Source of the DNA: a virus
Length of the DNA: 45,979 nt
Strand: one strand, 5' to 3'
IMG/VR virus record: IMGVR_UViG_3300048828_000662
Coordinates: 1 to 45,979 of that record
The first letter of the stretch is position 1; each line of letters opens with the position of its first letter. Under the pieces are notes generated by a model that saw only the letters and a list, made by a program, of their open reading frames with translations, was not told the DNA's origin and did no database searches. Below, in pieces: positions 35,881 through 45,979 of this stretch. The position numbers and the translations under genes are program-made.

Positions 35881-37550
35881 TGGATAATATCACTATAGTA
35901 ACAGGTTTATGGAATATAAAAAGAGACGAATTATCTGAAGGGTGGTCTCGAACGTTTGAACATTATTTAGAAAAATTTAATCAATTTTTAGATTTACCGT
36001 ATAATCTTATAATATTTGGTGATAAAGAAATTGAAGAGTTTGTTTTTAAAAAAAGAACAAAAGAAAATACACAATTTATAGTTAGGGACCAAAAATGGTT
36101 TAAAAACGAGTTTTATGATAAGATTTCAGAAATAAGGCAGTCAGAAAAATGGAGAGCTCAGGCGGGTTGGTTAGGTGAATCGACACAATCTAAATTAGAT
36201 ATGTATAACCCTCTTGTGATGTCTAAAGTATTTCTAATGCATGACGCTAAGATAATGGATAGATTTAAATCTACTCATTTATATTGGTTAGATGCGGGTA
36301 TTACGAATACTGTACACTCTGGATATTTTACCCACGATAAAGTAATTGATAAGTTAGGTAATATTGATAAAATAACATTTATATCTTTCCCATATAAGGC
36401 TGAAAATGAAATTCATGGGTTTAATTATAAGAAAATGTGTGAATTAACATCATCTAAAGTTGATAAGGTGTGTAGAGGAGGTTTTTTCGGTGGTCCAGTT
36501 GAGTCTATATCCGATTTTAATAACCAATATTATAATTTAATGAAAAGTACGTTAAATGAAGGTTATATGGGTACTGAAGAATCTCTATTTACAATATTAC
36601 TTTATAGACATCCTGATTTGTATCAATATTTCCCAATCGAAAGTAATGGTTTAATAAGTAAGTTTTTTGAAGATGTGAAAAATAACAAACATAAAGTTTT
36701 AAATGAATCCAAGGTGAAAATAAAAAGTAATGATTTAAATATTAATAATGTTGGTTTGTATGTTATAACGTTTAATAGTCCTAATCAGGTTAAAACACTA
36801 ATTAAGTCTATGAATCAATACGATAAAGACTTTGTCGAAAAACCTCAATGGATATTATTAGATAATTCCACTGATTTAGAGACTACACCTGAATACAAAA
36901 AACTATGTAAAGAACACGATATAATACATGTTAAAAAAGATAATTTAGGTATATGTGGTGGTAGACAGTGGATTGCCGAAGATGCCGAAAAGAGGGGTTA
37001 TGATTATTATTTCTTTTTTGAGGATGATATGTTTTTTTATCCTAAGAAAGGTGAGGTCGGTAAAAACGGTTTTAACAGGTTTGTTGATGGATTATATAGA
37101 AAGTCATTACAAATAAGTAAAAAAAATGATTTCGATTTTTTAAAATTATCATTTACTGAGTTTTATGGGGATAATAGGGTTCAATGGGCATGGTATAATG
37201 TTCCTCAAAATTTTAGAGAAAATCAATGGCCAGAAAAACCAACATTACCCATCCAAGGTTTAGACCCCAACGCACCTAAGACTAAATTAACTAAAATAGA
37301 CTCCTTTAATGGTGTACCATATGCCCATGGTGAAATATATTACTGTAATTGGCCTCAAGTGGTCTCTAAGTACGGTAATAAAAAAATGTTTTTAACTGAA
37401 AAGTGGGAAAGACCATTTGAACAGACTTGGATGTCATATATTTTTCAAGAAACCGTAAAGGGTAATATAAACCCTGGTATTTTATTACTTACACCAACAG
37501 AACATGACCGATTTGACCACTATGATGGTAAATTAAGAAAAGAGTCATAA
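35880..37550 (+). CDS. Two-domain glycosyltransferase: HtrL/WlaTC-like N-terminus fused to a GT2-like domain
   Basis: A 556-residue fusion. Residues 1-260 match the HtrL/YibB/WlaTC layout: TIVTGLWNIKRDEL at the N-terminus, NPLVMSKVFLMHDA, YWLDAGI (the acidic sugar-nucleotide site), then a GGFFGG loop and GTEESLFTILLYRHPDLYQ. From about residue 285 a second GT-A fold begins (LYVITFNSPNQVKTLIKSMN), with a NLGICGGRQWIAEDA segment and the metal-binding FEDDM at about residues 378-382. The C-terminus ends EHDRFDHYDGKLRKES. Two active-site motifs in one chain suggest it adds two sugars in succession. It closes the modification operon. A hairpin and a TATTTAT motif lie between it and the giant Hint-domain gene. 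Confidence 0.78.
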   Translation: MDNITIVTGLWNIKRDELSEGWSRTFEHYLEKFNQFLDLPYNLIIFGDKEIEEFVFKKRTKENTQFIVRDQKWFKNEFYDKISEIRQSEKWRAQAGWLGESTQSKLDMYNPLVMSKVFLMHDAKIMDRFKSTHLYWLDAGITNTVHSGYFTHDKVIDKLGNIDKITFISFPYKAENEIHGFNYKKMCELTSSKVDKVCRGGFFGGPVESISDFNNQYYNLMKSTLNEGYMGTEESLFTILLYRHPDLYQYFPIESNGLISKFFEDVKNNKHKVLNESKVKIKSNDLNINNVGLYVITFNSPNQVKTLIKSMNQYDKDFVEKPQWILLDNSTDLETTPEYKKLCKEHDIIHVKKDNLGICGGRQWIAEDAEKRGYDYYFFFEDDMFFYPKKGEVGKNGFNRFVDGLYRKSLQISKKNDFDFLKLSFTEFYGDNRVQWAWYNVPQNFRENQWPEKPTLPIQGLDPNAPKTKLTKIDSFNGVPYAHGEIYYCNWPQVVSKYGNKKMFLTEKWERPFEQTWMSYIFQETVKGNINPGILLLTPTEHDRFDHYDGKLRKES

Positions 37551-37563
37551 TAAAATGTCACAA

Positions 37564-37585
37564 AATCGCTTATGCGATTATTTAT
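37564..37585 (+). promoter_or_regulatory. Hairpin plus TATTTAT motif before the giant Hint-domain gene
   Basis: A perfect 6-bp inverted repeat AATCGC-TTAT-GCGATT (37564-37579) runs directly into TATTTAT (37579-37585), which ends 19 bases before the ATG at 37605. The hairpin has no proper T-tail, so it is a weak terminator at best. It could instead be an operator overlapping a promoter. Confidence 0.42.
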
Positions 37586-37604
37586 ATAGAAAGTATTTAG
37601 TTAT

Positions 37605-40600
37605 ATGGTTGGATATAAAGTAGGTCAAAAAGTTTTATTACTTGATGGTACTCTTTTGAATATTGAAGATGTTCAAGAGGGTATGTCTCTGCAAACTATT
37701 ATTTTACCTAATGATGGTGACGTTCAAGAAGCTAAATATTGGTCAAGTAAAGAAATTAATGGTTTAGAGTTTACTTCATCTGAGGTAAATAAAGTTTCCA
37801 CAGAAAATCAAGATTATATAACCATTAATGAACTATCTTTAAGGGATAAGGAAATACTTGTATATAATACTTTAAATAAAACTTTTGAATTTAAAAATGT
37901 TAATAATTTATACTTAGGTGATGACCACAAATTAGTGAGAATCACGGAAGACAGTATATTGTTAGAGAACATTTATAGTTATGAAAAATCTATCAATAAG
38001 GAGGATTTAATTTCAATTAGTTTACACGGACCATTTCATTATTTATTAGACGGATATGTTGTGCATAATGTTGGTACGATATGTATTCAAAACTGTAATA
38101 ATCCATTTACTATTGCATGTATTAATAATACTGCGAACCTTGCAGTTGGATTTAATGGTTTTGAAGACAGTCATGGGTCGTGTTGGATACCTATAAGTGA
38201 TTGTCCGAGCTGCTCGCCAACAGTATCTTTTATCGGTACAATAGCACAAGTGTGGATAGGTACTGATTGTGGGAATTGTCCTGGTGATTCAGGTACGACA
38301 CCTATTGAGGATGGTGACACTCAACCAGTTAGTGCGGTTTGTAAAATAAAATTAAGACGTTGTGATGAGATAACAGGACTATGTCCCCCACCTGATATAG
38401 GTGGGTGTACATATCCTTTAGATGGGGTATGGGTTACTCTTCAGTCACCTGCAATAATTCCTTGTCCATATCTCGGTCAGGTGGTTACAGTAGATGTACC
38501 AGCATTAGGTCCGGGACCAGATGATGATTGTTGTTATCAGGTTACAGATATTAGTGATAAGGCGGTATCTAATACCACAGTAATTATCACAAGTGTTTCT
38601 GAAGACTGTACGGATTGTTGTACGGGAGCGTCCCCATCCAATACACCAACAGCAACACCAACTCCTACGCCAACGACACCTGTGATATCATACGCTAGGT
38701 ATCGTGCTGTAAAATGTTGTGACGAAACTCAATTTTTGGATGTACAGGCACCTGTTTTTAGTCCCGCTGGTTCCACCTTTGTAATAGCTAACGAATGTTA
38801 CGAAATAGTTTCTACTGGAGGTGCTGGCGGACCACAAGTAAATCCTAATCCCGAACAAGATTGTAAAGAATGTAAGTTGTTATTTCCATGTTCGGAACCA
38901 TCTCCATCACAAAGTCCGACACCGACACCAACACCGACTCCAACAATTACTACAACACCAACACCAACAATAACTCCAACAAGAAGTATTGATTATAGAG
39001 AAATAACACTGTATGACTGTTGTACAAGTATTCTAAAGAAAAGTATATTAGTTCCCGCAGTTGATGCGGCAAATATAGTATCAAATAACAATGTTTTTTT
39101 TATTGATAATTGTTGTTATTACGCTAATAATCTTGGAGGTGATGGTACTGATGGATTATTTAACTTTCCCGATTTTCCTGATTGTGAAGAATGTTATGAA
39201 AAAGAGATTGGTTGTCAATTTTGGATAATAGAATTAGAAGACTGTTGTACTGAAGAAAGAATAGTTGTAAAATTAACGGTACCATGTGGTAAAGGGAGTC
39301 TAAAACCGAGCGTACAATATGGTGGAACCCATTTAAAATGGTTAGGTGATTGTTATGAGATTACGGGTGAATCGCAAGGTGGAGCAGGTGAGGATGGTAA
39401 GTTAATTCCTGATGATTTATTTAATTCTTGTGAATCATGTGGTACTTGTCCGTCAGATACACCAACACCAACCCCGACAAATACCCCGACACTAACACCT
39501 ACTTTAACACCTACAAATACACCAACGGTTACACCAACTAATACTCCGACAAATACTCCAACATTAACCCCTACCTTAACTCCAACAAATACTGCAACAT
39601 TAACTCCTACTTTAACTCCTACAAATACACCAACAAATACTGCAACGGTTACTCCGACAAATACTCCAACAAATACGCCAACATTAACTCCTACTTTAAC
39701 TCCTACTTTAACTCCTACAAATACACCAACAAATACTGCAACGGTTACTCCGACAAATACTCCAACATTAACCCCTACCTTAACTCCAACATTAACCCCT
39801 ACCTTAACTCCAACAAATACGCCAACAAATACGCCAACAAATACTGCAACGGTTACTCCGACAAATACTCCTACCTTAACCCCTACCTTAACCCCTACCT
39901 TAACTCCAACAAATACTCCTACCTTAACTCCGACTAATACTGCAACGGTTACACCTACTAATACTCCTACCTTAACTCCGACTAATACCCCATCGTTAAG
40001 TCCAACTTTAACGCCTACAAATACTGCTACAGTTACTCCAACAAATACGCCAACCTTAACACCTACTAACACACCAACATTAACTCCTACTAACACCGCA
40101 ACAGTTACACCGACATTAACTCCTACAAACACGCCCACCTTAACTCCAACATTAACTCCAACATTAACTCCAACATTAACTCCAACAAATACACCCACAT
40201 TAACTCCAACAAATACAGCAACGGTAACACCTACTAATACTCCTACATTAACACCTACTAATACTCCTACATTAACACCTACTAATACTCCTACATTAAC
40301 ACCTACTAACACCCCGACTCTGACCCCAACAAATACGCCAACCTTAACTCCTACCTTAACACCAACAAACACACCTACATTAACTCCTACTAATACTCCT
40401 ACATTAACGCCAACAAACACGGTTACCCTTACACCTACAAATACATCTACACCGACACCTACTTTAACTCCAACTAATACGCCTACCTTAACTCCAACTA
40501 ACACTCCGACAATAACTCCAAGTGTGACTTCTACACCTGATGCGACCATAACTCCTACTCCAACTAATACCCCTACTTTAACTCCAACTAATACGCCTAC

Positions 40601-43600
40601 CTTAACTCCTACCTTAACACCTACATTAACGCCAACAAACACACCTACATTAACTCCTACTAATACCTCAACGGTTACGCCTACTAATACATCTACACCA
40701 ACACCTACTAATACACCGACTAATACGCCTACTTTAACGCCAACTAATACGGCTACGGTAACACCTACTAATACTCCGACTTTAACTCCTACAAATACAC
40801 CAACGGTTACACCAACTCTAACTCCTACCTTAACACCTACATTAACGCCAACAAACACACCTACATTAACTCCAACTAATACCCCGACTAATACGTCTAC
40901 ACCGACACCTACCTTAACACCAACAAACACATCTACGGTAACACCAACATTAACGCCTACTAATACTCCGACAATAACTCCAAGTGTAACGTCAACACCC
41001 GACGCAACCATAACACCAACACCTACATTGACACCGACTAATACACCTACATTGACACCGACTAATACGCCTACATTAACTCCTACTAATACTGCGACGG
41101 TTACTCCAACGAACACACCTACATTAACACCAACGAATACCCCGACTAATACTCCATCGTTAAGTCCTACTTTAACACCTACAAATACTGCGACAGTTAC
41201 TCCGACTAATACACCTACTTTAACTCCAACTAACACACCTACCTTAACGCCTACAAATACTCCAACAGTAACTTCAACACCAGCCGCAACACTAACACCT
41301 ACTCCGTCTAATACACCTACTAATACACCTACATTAACACCAACTAATACTCCTACATTAACACCAACAAATACTGCAACTGTTACTCCAACAAATACTC
41401 CAACATTAACGCCTACTCCGACAAATACCACTACTGTTACGCCGACTAACACACCGACAAATACTCCAACTAATACACCAACTCAAACTCCGACAAATAC
41501 CCCTACCTTAACTCCAACTAATACTCCGACTAACACACCTACATTAACGCCAACGAATACCCCGACTAATACTCCTACCTTAACTCCAACTAATACCCCA
41601 ACTAATACACCGACTAATACTCCATCGTTAAGTCCAACTTTAACTCCTACGAATACTGTAACTGTTACGCCGACTAACACACCTACATTGACACCGACTA
41701 ATACTCCATCGTTAAGTCCTACTAATACACCATCTAACACTCCGACTAATACTCCTACTAATACTCCGACAATAACTCCAAGTGTAACTTCTACACCTGA
41801 TGCGACCATAACTCCTACCCCGTCTAACACGCCGACAAATACTCCTACCGTTACACCAACTTTAACCCCCACATTAACTCCTACAAATACTGCAACGGTT
41901 ACACCGACTAATACTCCAACAAATACCCCATCGTTAAGTCCAACTTTAACTCCTACAAATACACCGACTAATACTCCTACATTAACACCAACTAATACGC
42001 CTACAAATACACCTACAATAACTCCAACAGCTACGACTACAATAACTCCAACTCCAACTGACCCTACATTAACTCCGACAGCAACACCAACTGCCACTCC
42101 AACGATTACACCTACAAATTCAAGTTGTGATTGTTTAGAAATAGACACAAATATTCCGTTCGCCGCCACAGGTAATACTGTAAATCCTAATGATGTTGTT
42201 GAAATTGATTATTATGATTGTGATAATAATTTTATAACATTTAGTGCTACTACGGCATTAGTAAGTGGAGGTCTTTTCTATCTATGTGTTAAAGATGGTC
42301 AAGTAACTGGAGCAAGGACTTGGCGAGATGATGTATTATACAGTGGAGATTCAACTAATTTCCCACCAATAGATTTTTCTGGATGGAGTCCTTTTCCAAG
42401 TGAACCTTCCTATAATATGAATTATGCTGATTCCTTTTATTCATGCGTTGGAGGTGTATGTGGACCGGTAACTCCTACTCCTACCCCTACTCCAACAGTA
42501 ACACCAGGACTTAGTCCAAGCCCAACACCAACCAATACTCCGACTAACACTATAACTCCAACTAATACACCAACTAATACAGTTACACCAACATTAACGC
42601 CTACACCGACAAGTACGTTAATTAATGATTGTGATGCGGTTATAATAATAAATGATGATGTTAAAGATATTACTCCAACACCGACACCTACACCCACTTC
42701 TACACCGCAAGCGTGTATAACGCCTGTTGGTGGAGCAGTAACATTTATAATAGATGATGGGTATTTTGATTGTGGTGAGGTAGCGAGGTTAACTAATTGT
42801 GACCCTAATGATAAAGAACAAGAATTTTATGTAACTGCACCAATACCTTATACTGGTGGTACTGTAACATCAGGTACGACATTTAATGGTACTATAGGTG
42901 GTGTGGATTATTGTTTAACGTATGAGGAAGAAGTTGAAGGGTCTTCAACACATATATTAACTTCTGTTAATAGTATAGATGCTGATTGTTTAGAATGTAC
43001 TACACCTGACCCAACTCCAACACCGGAAATATTTAGTGTATATGAAAGATGTGGTGGTGTGGCCTGTGTTGAAAATGACATTACATATGGTGAGCAAACC
43101 AACCCTAATGATATTGTAAATAATTGGACACGATTCTCATATTTTGCACGTAACGTATTCCCTGGTACAAATGTTGAAACGGGATTACAACCAGATGGTA
43201 CTATTATAACTAATGACAATAATTATTGGTTCTATACGGGTGGTACGATTAATAATAGTTCAAGGTATTTAGGTGTTCATAATCTACCTATGACTGAAGG
43301 GGAAAATGTTGGACCATCCACCCCACCTTTATCCGGAGCGTATCCTTGTGTTGGTTGTAATGCGGGAACCGATAATGGTAGATTTTATTTTAATAGTTAT
43401 ATAAATAAATTTGTTGTTTGGTACAATGTTGGTCAACCTGGATGGGCTTGGACAACGTTTAATCCGACTGTAAATGAAGGTCAAGCTTTAGGTAACCCAA
43501 CAGGGTCTCAAATATTAACAACTACTACTAATTGGAATGTAACGAGTTTATCTAATAGTTTACAGACTAAATACACCGTTGAAGGTCCTTCAAATACTGT

Positions 43601-44936
43601 AGTCAACGCGATATCTAAAATAACTAACGCCGGAGGTGTACCCGACATGATTCAATGTTCACAAAATAGTGGGTTAGTTAATGGGTTCTATTCTACATGT
43701 GGATTTAGTGATTACACACATGAAGTTACAGTTGGAAGTACCGCTCAGGATAATGACAATATTGGTCTCGTATTATCGACAATTAAAGATGATGAAGGTA
43801 TTTATGGTCCTTCAGGTTCAACACAGTCTTTATTATTGACATTTAATTCACAATATGATAAGGCCGACATAAGGTATAACTTAAATAATCCTACGCTAGC
43901 GTTCACTAATGGGTCCAATTCTTTCGATACGTATGTATGGGAAGGTACTAGTCCTTTTTCAGGAAATGGTAGTAGTAATGGTTCAACTTATAATTTTTAT
44001 TCTAACCAGGGTGATGTAAGAGTTAAGGTAATAAAAACAGGGACGACTATAGATGTATATACTACTAAAATGATGGGTGATTCTATAGTATTACCACAGT
44101 GTACGGATTGTGTACAAACAGGTAACCCCAACCCATATACCTTATTAGTGAGTATAGACTTGAATGATATTAATACGTGGACCTCGGCACCATCATACGC
44201 GACGGGTAATGAATTAATTAAATTTGCAGACCAAGGTAAAATAGGTTATCATACGTCATCACAACGACAAACTCAGTTCTACGATATAGTATTCTCAGGT
44301 TCACAATTAACAAATACCGATACATTATATGGGTTAAATGTTGTTAATCCTGGAGCTAATAATGTTTCAACATTTAATGAAGTACCAGGATGTTGGGAAT
44401 ATATTGAAGATATAACAGGTTACTCAGGGCCATCATACTCGTTAAGTTTAGATACGGGATACCCTAACTGTACTCAATGTCCAACTGACAATTCACCTCT
44501 ACCATCACAAAGTCCGACTCCAACACCGACACCAACACCGACAAGTACGCCAATTGATTCACCAACACCGACACCTACTAATACAACTACACCAACACCA
44601 ACACCTAGTTCACAACCAAGTGGTGAATTTACGATTTATATTTCAGCTGGAGTTACAATATGTAATGCTTTTTGTAATAATAACTTCAATGTTACTTCAG
44701 AAAAAACTTGTGATAATGACCCATTACAACCTACATTTATTTATGGGATAACAAATGGTATTGAAGGTGGATTTTACGCTTATTGGGTTAATCCAACAGA
44801 TACGGGCACGGGTCAATTTAGAATAGCAAAAATTGTAACTGAAACTGTGGGTCCAAACGCGGGTTTATATGGTAAAGTTGTGGACCTTTTTGGTGGAGAA
44901 TGTAGTCCAACCACTTTTGAATGTTTACCATTATAA
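37605..44936 (+). CDS. Giant mucin-like fibre protein with N-terminal Hint domain and Cys-rich modules
   Basis: A 2,443-residue mosaic. Residues 1-155 look like a Hint (intein/hedgehog) domain: [18 protein letters not shown] at the start, DDHKLVRI in the middle and [19 protein letters not shown] at the end, the last matching intein blocks F and G with H154-N155. Four Cys-rich modules follow (about 245-340, 363-423, 464-530, 537-615), each ending in a C-x-x-C pair before a linker. Residues 619-1505 are a Thr/Pro tract dominated by TLTPTNTPT. After that come Pro/Thr-linked globular parts: about 1506-1622, another Cys module at 1726-1799, a large domain at about 1806-2290 resembling concanavalin-like/thrombospondin-C folds (inference), a linker, and a 105-residue C-terminal domain. 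No signal peptide is seen. Adhesion is inferred. Confidence 0.75.
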   Translation: MVGYKVGQKVLLLDGTLLNIEDVQEGMSLQTIILPNDGDVQEAKYWSSKEINGLEFTSSEVNKVSTENQDYITINELSLRDKEILVYNTLNKTFEFKNVNNLYLGDDHKLVRITEDSILLENIYSYEKSINKEDLISISLHGPFHYLLDGYVVHNVGTICIQNCNNPFTIACINNTANLAVGFNGFEDSHGSCWIPISDCPSCSPTVSFIGTIAQVWIGTDCGNCPGDSGTTPIEDGDTQPVSAVCKIKLRRCDEITGLCPPPDIGGCTYPLDGVWVTLQSPAIIPCPYLGQVVTVDVPALGPGPDDDCCYQVTDISDKAVSNTTVIITSVSEDCTDCCTGASPSNTPTATPTPTPTTPVISYARYRAVKCCDETQFLDVQAPVFSPAGSTFVIANECYEIVSTGGAGGPQVNPNPEQDCKECKLLFPCSEPSPSQSPTPTPTPTPTITTTPTPTITPTRSIDYREITLYDCCTSILKKSILVPAVDAANIVSNNNVFFIDNCCYYANNLGGDGTDGLFNFPDFPDCEECYEKEIGCQFWIIELEDCCTEERIVVKLTVPCGKGSLKPSVQYGGTHLKWLGDCYEITGESQGGAGEDGKLIPDDLFNSCESCGTCPSDTPTPTPTNTPTLTPTLTPTNTPTVTPTNTPTNTPTLTPTLTPTNTATLTPTLTPTNTPTNTATVTPTNTPTNTPTLTPTLTPTLTPTNTPTNTATVTPTNTPTLTPTLTPTLTPTLTPTNTPTNTPTNTATVTPTNTPTLTPTLTPTLTPTNTPTLTPTNTATVTPTNTPTLTPTNTPSLSPTLTPTNTATVTPTNTPTLTPTNTPTLTPTNTATVTPTLTPTNTPTLTPTLTPTLTPTLTPTNTPTLTPTNTATVTPTNTPTLTPTNTPTLTPTNTPTLTPTNTPTLTPTNTPTLTPTLTPTNTPTLTPTNTPTLTPTNTVTLTPTNTSTPTPTLTPTNTPTLTPTNTPTITPSVTSTPDATITPTPTNTPTLTPTNTPTLTPTLTPTLTPTNTPTLTPTNTSTVTPTNTSTPTPTNTPTNTPTLTPTNTATVTPTNTPTLTPTNTPTVTPTLTPTLTPTLTPTNTPTLTPTNTPTNTSTPTPTLTPTNTSTVTPTLTPTNTPTITPSVTSTPDATITPTPTLTPTNTPTLTPTNTPTLTPTNTATVTPTNTPTLTPTNTPTNTPSLSPTLTPTNTATVTPTNTPTLTPTNTPTLTPTNTPTVTSTPAATLTPTPSNTPTNTPTLTPTNTPTLTPTNTATVTPTNTPTLTPTPTNTTTVTPTNTPTNTPTNTPTQTPTNTPTLTPTNTPTNTPTLTPTNTPTNTPTLTPTNTPTNTPTNTPSLSPTLTPTNTVTVTPTNTPTLTPTNTPSLSPTNTPSNTPTNTPTNTPTITPSVTSTPDATITPTPSNTPTNTPTVTPTLTPTLTPTNTATVTPTNTPTNTPSLSPTLTPTNTPTNTPTLTPTNTPTNTPTITPTATTTITPTPTDPTLTPTATPTATPTITPTNSSCDCLEIDTNIPFAATGNTVNPNDVVEIDYYDCDNNFITFSATTALVSGGLFYLCVKDGQVTGARTWRDDVLYSGDSTNFPPIDFSGWSPFPSEPSYNMNYADSFYSCVGGVCGPVTPTPTPTPTVTPGLSPSPTPTNTPTNTITPTNTPTNTVTPTLTPTPTSTLINDCDAVIIINDDVKDITPTPTPTPTSTPQACITPVGGAVTFIIDDGYFDCGEVARLTNCDPNDKEQEFYVTAPIPYTGGTVTSGTTFNGTIGGVDYCLTYEEEVEGSSTHILTSVNSIDADCLECTTPDPTPTPEIFSVYERCGGVACVENDITYGEQTNPNDIVNNWTRFSYFARNVFPGTNVETGLQPDGTIITNDNNYWFYTGGTINNSSRYLGVHNLPMTEGENVGPSTPPLSGAYPCVGCNAGTDNGRFYFNSYINKFVVWYNVGQPGWAWTTFNPTVNEGQALGNPTGSQILTTTTNWNVTSLSNSLQTKYTVEGPSNTVVNAISKITNAGGVPDMIQCSQNSGLVNGFYSTCGFSDYTHEVTVGSTAQDNDNIGLVLSTIKDDEGIYGPSGSTQSLLLTFNSQYDKADIRYNLNNPTLAFTNGSNSFDTYVWEGTSPFSGNGSSNGSTYNFYSNQGDVRVKVIKTGTTIDVYTTKMMGDSIVLPQCTDCVQTGNPNPYTLLVSIDLNDINTWTSAPSYATGNELIKFADQGKIGYHTSSQRQTQFYDIVFSGSQLTNTDTLYGLNVVNPGANNVSTFNEVPGCWEYIEDITGYSGPSYSLSLDTGYPNCTQCPTDNSPLPSQSPTPTPTPTPTSTPIDSPTPTPTNTTTPTPTPSSQPSGEFTIYISAGVTICNAFCNNNFNVTSEKTCDNDPLQPTFIYGITNGIEGGFYAYWVNPTDTGTGQFRIAKIVTETVGPNAGLYGKVVDLFGGECSPTTFECLPL
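39459..42119 (+). repeat. Thr/Pro/Leu/Asn-coding repeat tract (887 codons)
   Basis: A long tract of TLTPTNTPT-type units, with frequent [23 protein letters not shown] and three [13 protein letters not shown] elements. Compared with the tract at 23309 it is richer in Leu and Val and has longer higher-order units of 12-36 bases, some nearly identical over several copies (for example cctaccttaacccctacctt near 39880). The lack of stops on the other strand gives two spurious long antisense frames. Confidence 0.93.
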
Positions 44937-44940
44937 TATT

Positions 44941-45042
44941 ATGGATAAAAAAAATAAAATTGAAAGAGAGATAAATACTTATAGTAAAATAACATATTCA
45001 CTTAATAATGTGAGTTACTATAATAATATAATAGATAAATAA
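44941..45042 (+). CDS. Possible 33-residue ORF filling the gap between two fibre genes
   Basis: An ATG 4 bases after the preceding stop opens a 33-codon frame (MDKKNKIEREINTYSKITYS ... NNIIDK) whose TAA directly abuts the ATG of the next gene. Lys/Asn/Ile/Tyr composition may only reflect AT-rich DNA. A 9-bp inverted repeat (TTATAGTAA at 44979 / TTACTATAA at 45015) lies within it and could equally be a leader hairpin. The sequence ATAAATA (44971-44977), which is the T4 late core on this strand, is also present. Whether this is a gene or a leader is undecided. Confidence 0.3.
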   Translation: MDKKNKIEREINTYSKITYSLNNVSYYNNIIDK

Positions 45043-45979
45043 ATGAGTACAACAGTAGGTATAGATAGTGCGACAGGAGTATCACCATTTCAAATATGGG
45101 TGGCTGATAGTTGTGATGCGTTATCCCAACAAACATATCTTGGTCAGGTGGCGACTAATGCTGATTTTCCTGCGACATTTAATTTACCGACAATTTATGA
45201 AAATATACCGTTTTGTATTAAAGTTATAGATGCCGATTTATGTGTGGTTTGTGAATGTTTCGGGTTCGGACCATCACCTACACCGACAGCGACACCTACT
45301 GTTACCCCTACTATTACTCTCACGCCAACACCAACACTTACACCTAGTGCTACAGGACCATGTCTAAATGTCACTTATTATGATGGTGTGTTTGAAGGTA
45401 ATGGATTTACGGAGACGGTTAGATATACATTATCGACAACACTATTTAATGGACAAAATCAATGGATTTCACCAAATAATGGTTCAATACAGTGGTCAGG
45501 TACAAGATGGGAAATTTCAGGTTGGAATTTAGCTGGTGTAACATTTTATAATCCGGCTCCGATATTTCCTTCACCTAATACAACAAATTGGCTATACCAA
45601 GGTTGTGTAAATGGTGCGACATGTAGTGTATCTTTTACAACTGAGGATTGTGGTTTTCCAACACCAACACCTACTCCAACAAATACCGCTACGCCAACAA
45701 ACACTATAGACGTAAGTCAAACACCAACGGCTACATTAACACCAACTAATACGCCGACAGTTACATCTACACCTGATGCGACTTTAACTCCAACTCCAAC
45801 TAATACTCCAACTAACACACCAACTAATACTCCAACCAATACATCTACTATCACACCTACACCAAGTGTTACATCTACACCTGATGCGACTTTAACGCCA
45901 ACACCTACCTTAACACCTACCTTAACACCTACCTTAACACCTACTTTAACACCTACCTTAACACCTACTTTAACACCTA
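45043..45979 (+). CDS. Thr/Pro-linked fibre protein, 3'-truncated by the window edge
   Basis: The frame is open from ATG 45043 to the end, 312 codons. Residues 1-80 are a small domain ([20 protein letters not shown] ... [18 protein letters not shown]) similar in layout to the N-terminus of the gene at 23060, so the pair may share a virion-docking module. A Pro/Thr linker follows at about 81-105. A Cys-containing beta module occupies about 106-205 and includes [14 protein letters not shown], a motif seen in several phage and adhesin proteins. From residue 206 onward Pro/Thr repeats run off the window, with two [12 protein letters not shown] elements shared with the other mucin-like genes. It has no signal peptide. 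Confidence 0.75.
   Translation, partial: MSTTVGIDSATGVSPFQIWVADSCDALSQQTYLGQVATNADFPATFNLPTIYENIPFCIKVIDADLCVVCECFGFGPSPTPTATPTVTPTITLTPTPTLTPSATGPCLNVTYYDGVFEGNGFTETVRYTLSTTLFNGQNQWISPNNGSIQWSGTRWEISGWNLAGVTFYNPAPIFPSPNTTNWLYQGCVNGATCSVSFTTEDCGFPTPTPTPTNTATPTNTIDVSQTPTATLTPTNTPTVTSTPDATLTPTPTNTPTNTPTNTPTNTSTITPTPSVTSTPDATLTPTPTLTPTLTPTLTPTLTPTLTPTLTP
45901..45979 (+). repeat. 12-bp tandem repeat running off the window edge
   Basis: Six full copies and a partial seventh of ACACCTAC(C/T)TTA encode TPTL. Copies differ only at one C/T position, unlike the codon-scrambled tracts elsewhere, so this array is a young expansion. Confidence 0.9.

Noticed and set aside
39353-42169. Long minus-strand open frames (39353-41452 and 41483-42169) of the same VGV type
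   Set aside because: They are antisense to the second Thr/Pro tract and explained by absence of stops in the repeat; the sense frame has clear globular domains on both sides.
44971-44977. T4-type late promoter from ATAAATA on the + strand
   Set aside because: Only this isolated copy is clearly placed before a gene; the recurrent motif elsewhere in the window is the opposite orientation, so a T4-like late promoter is not supported.

Overview
The window is a 46 kb, AT-rich, gene-dense stretch of what is almost certainly the genome of a contractile-tailed phage (a large T4-like myovirus in the broad sense) that infects a member of the Bacteroidota. The phage call rests on recognisable gp25-like and gp6-like baseplate wedge proteins, a P2 gpI-like baseplate/tail protein, a series of tail-fibre-like proteins and a phage-style class I ribonucleotide reductase. 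The host call is an inference from four things: SprB-like repeats (typical of Bacteroidota surface proteins) in one structural protein; fibre C-termini of the 'GFLFPRMT..QR' type common in that phylum and its phages; A-rich leaders without a clear Shine-Dalgarno sequence before most start codons; and a strong bias to TAA stops. All genes but one small one are on the + strand.

Layout. 1-2.6 kb: the 3' part of nrdB and a complete short nrdA, closed by a strong terminator. 2.6-18 kb: a tightly packed, often overlapping baseplate/tail operon (gp25-like, gp6-like, a 1,821-residue protein with a hydrophobic segment, four unrecognised structural proteins including one with a PKD-like domain, and a 988-residue gpI-like protein). 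18-26 kb: two long adhesin-like proteins. The first carries SprB-like repeats and Pro/Thr linkers; the second is two-thirds a mucin-like Thr-Pro-Thr-Asn tract of about 690 residues. 26-32.7 kb: five tail-fibre-like proteins that share N-terminal, internal and C-terminal modules, two of them preceded by similar 5' leader hairpins. 32.7-33 kb: a 55-codon minus-strand gene missed by ordinary length cut-offs, and a divergent intergenic region. 33-37.6 kb: a four-gene glycan-modification operon (GT60/GlcNAc-transferase-like, a second glycosyltransferase-like protein, a SAM methyltransferase, and a HtrL/WlaTC-GT2 fusion). 37.6-46 kb: a 2,443-residue protein with an N-terminal Hint (intein-like) domain, tandem Cys-rich modules and an approximately 890-residue Thr/Pro tract, then a possible 33-codon ORF and the start of another Thr/Pro-linked fibre protein that runs off the window inside a perfect 12-bp tandem repeat.

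How the parts may work together. The most interesting reading is that this phage builds very long mucin-like, Cys-module-studded adhesion fibres and encodes its own enzymes to decorate them. The glycosyltransferase operon sits between the Thr/Pro-rich genes, and its first enzyme resembles the GT60 family, whose characterised eukaryotic members add GlcNAc to hydroxyproline or to Thr of mucin-like proteins. This is a hypothesis; the sequence shows only the gene content and the neighbourhood.
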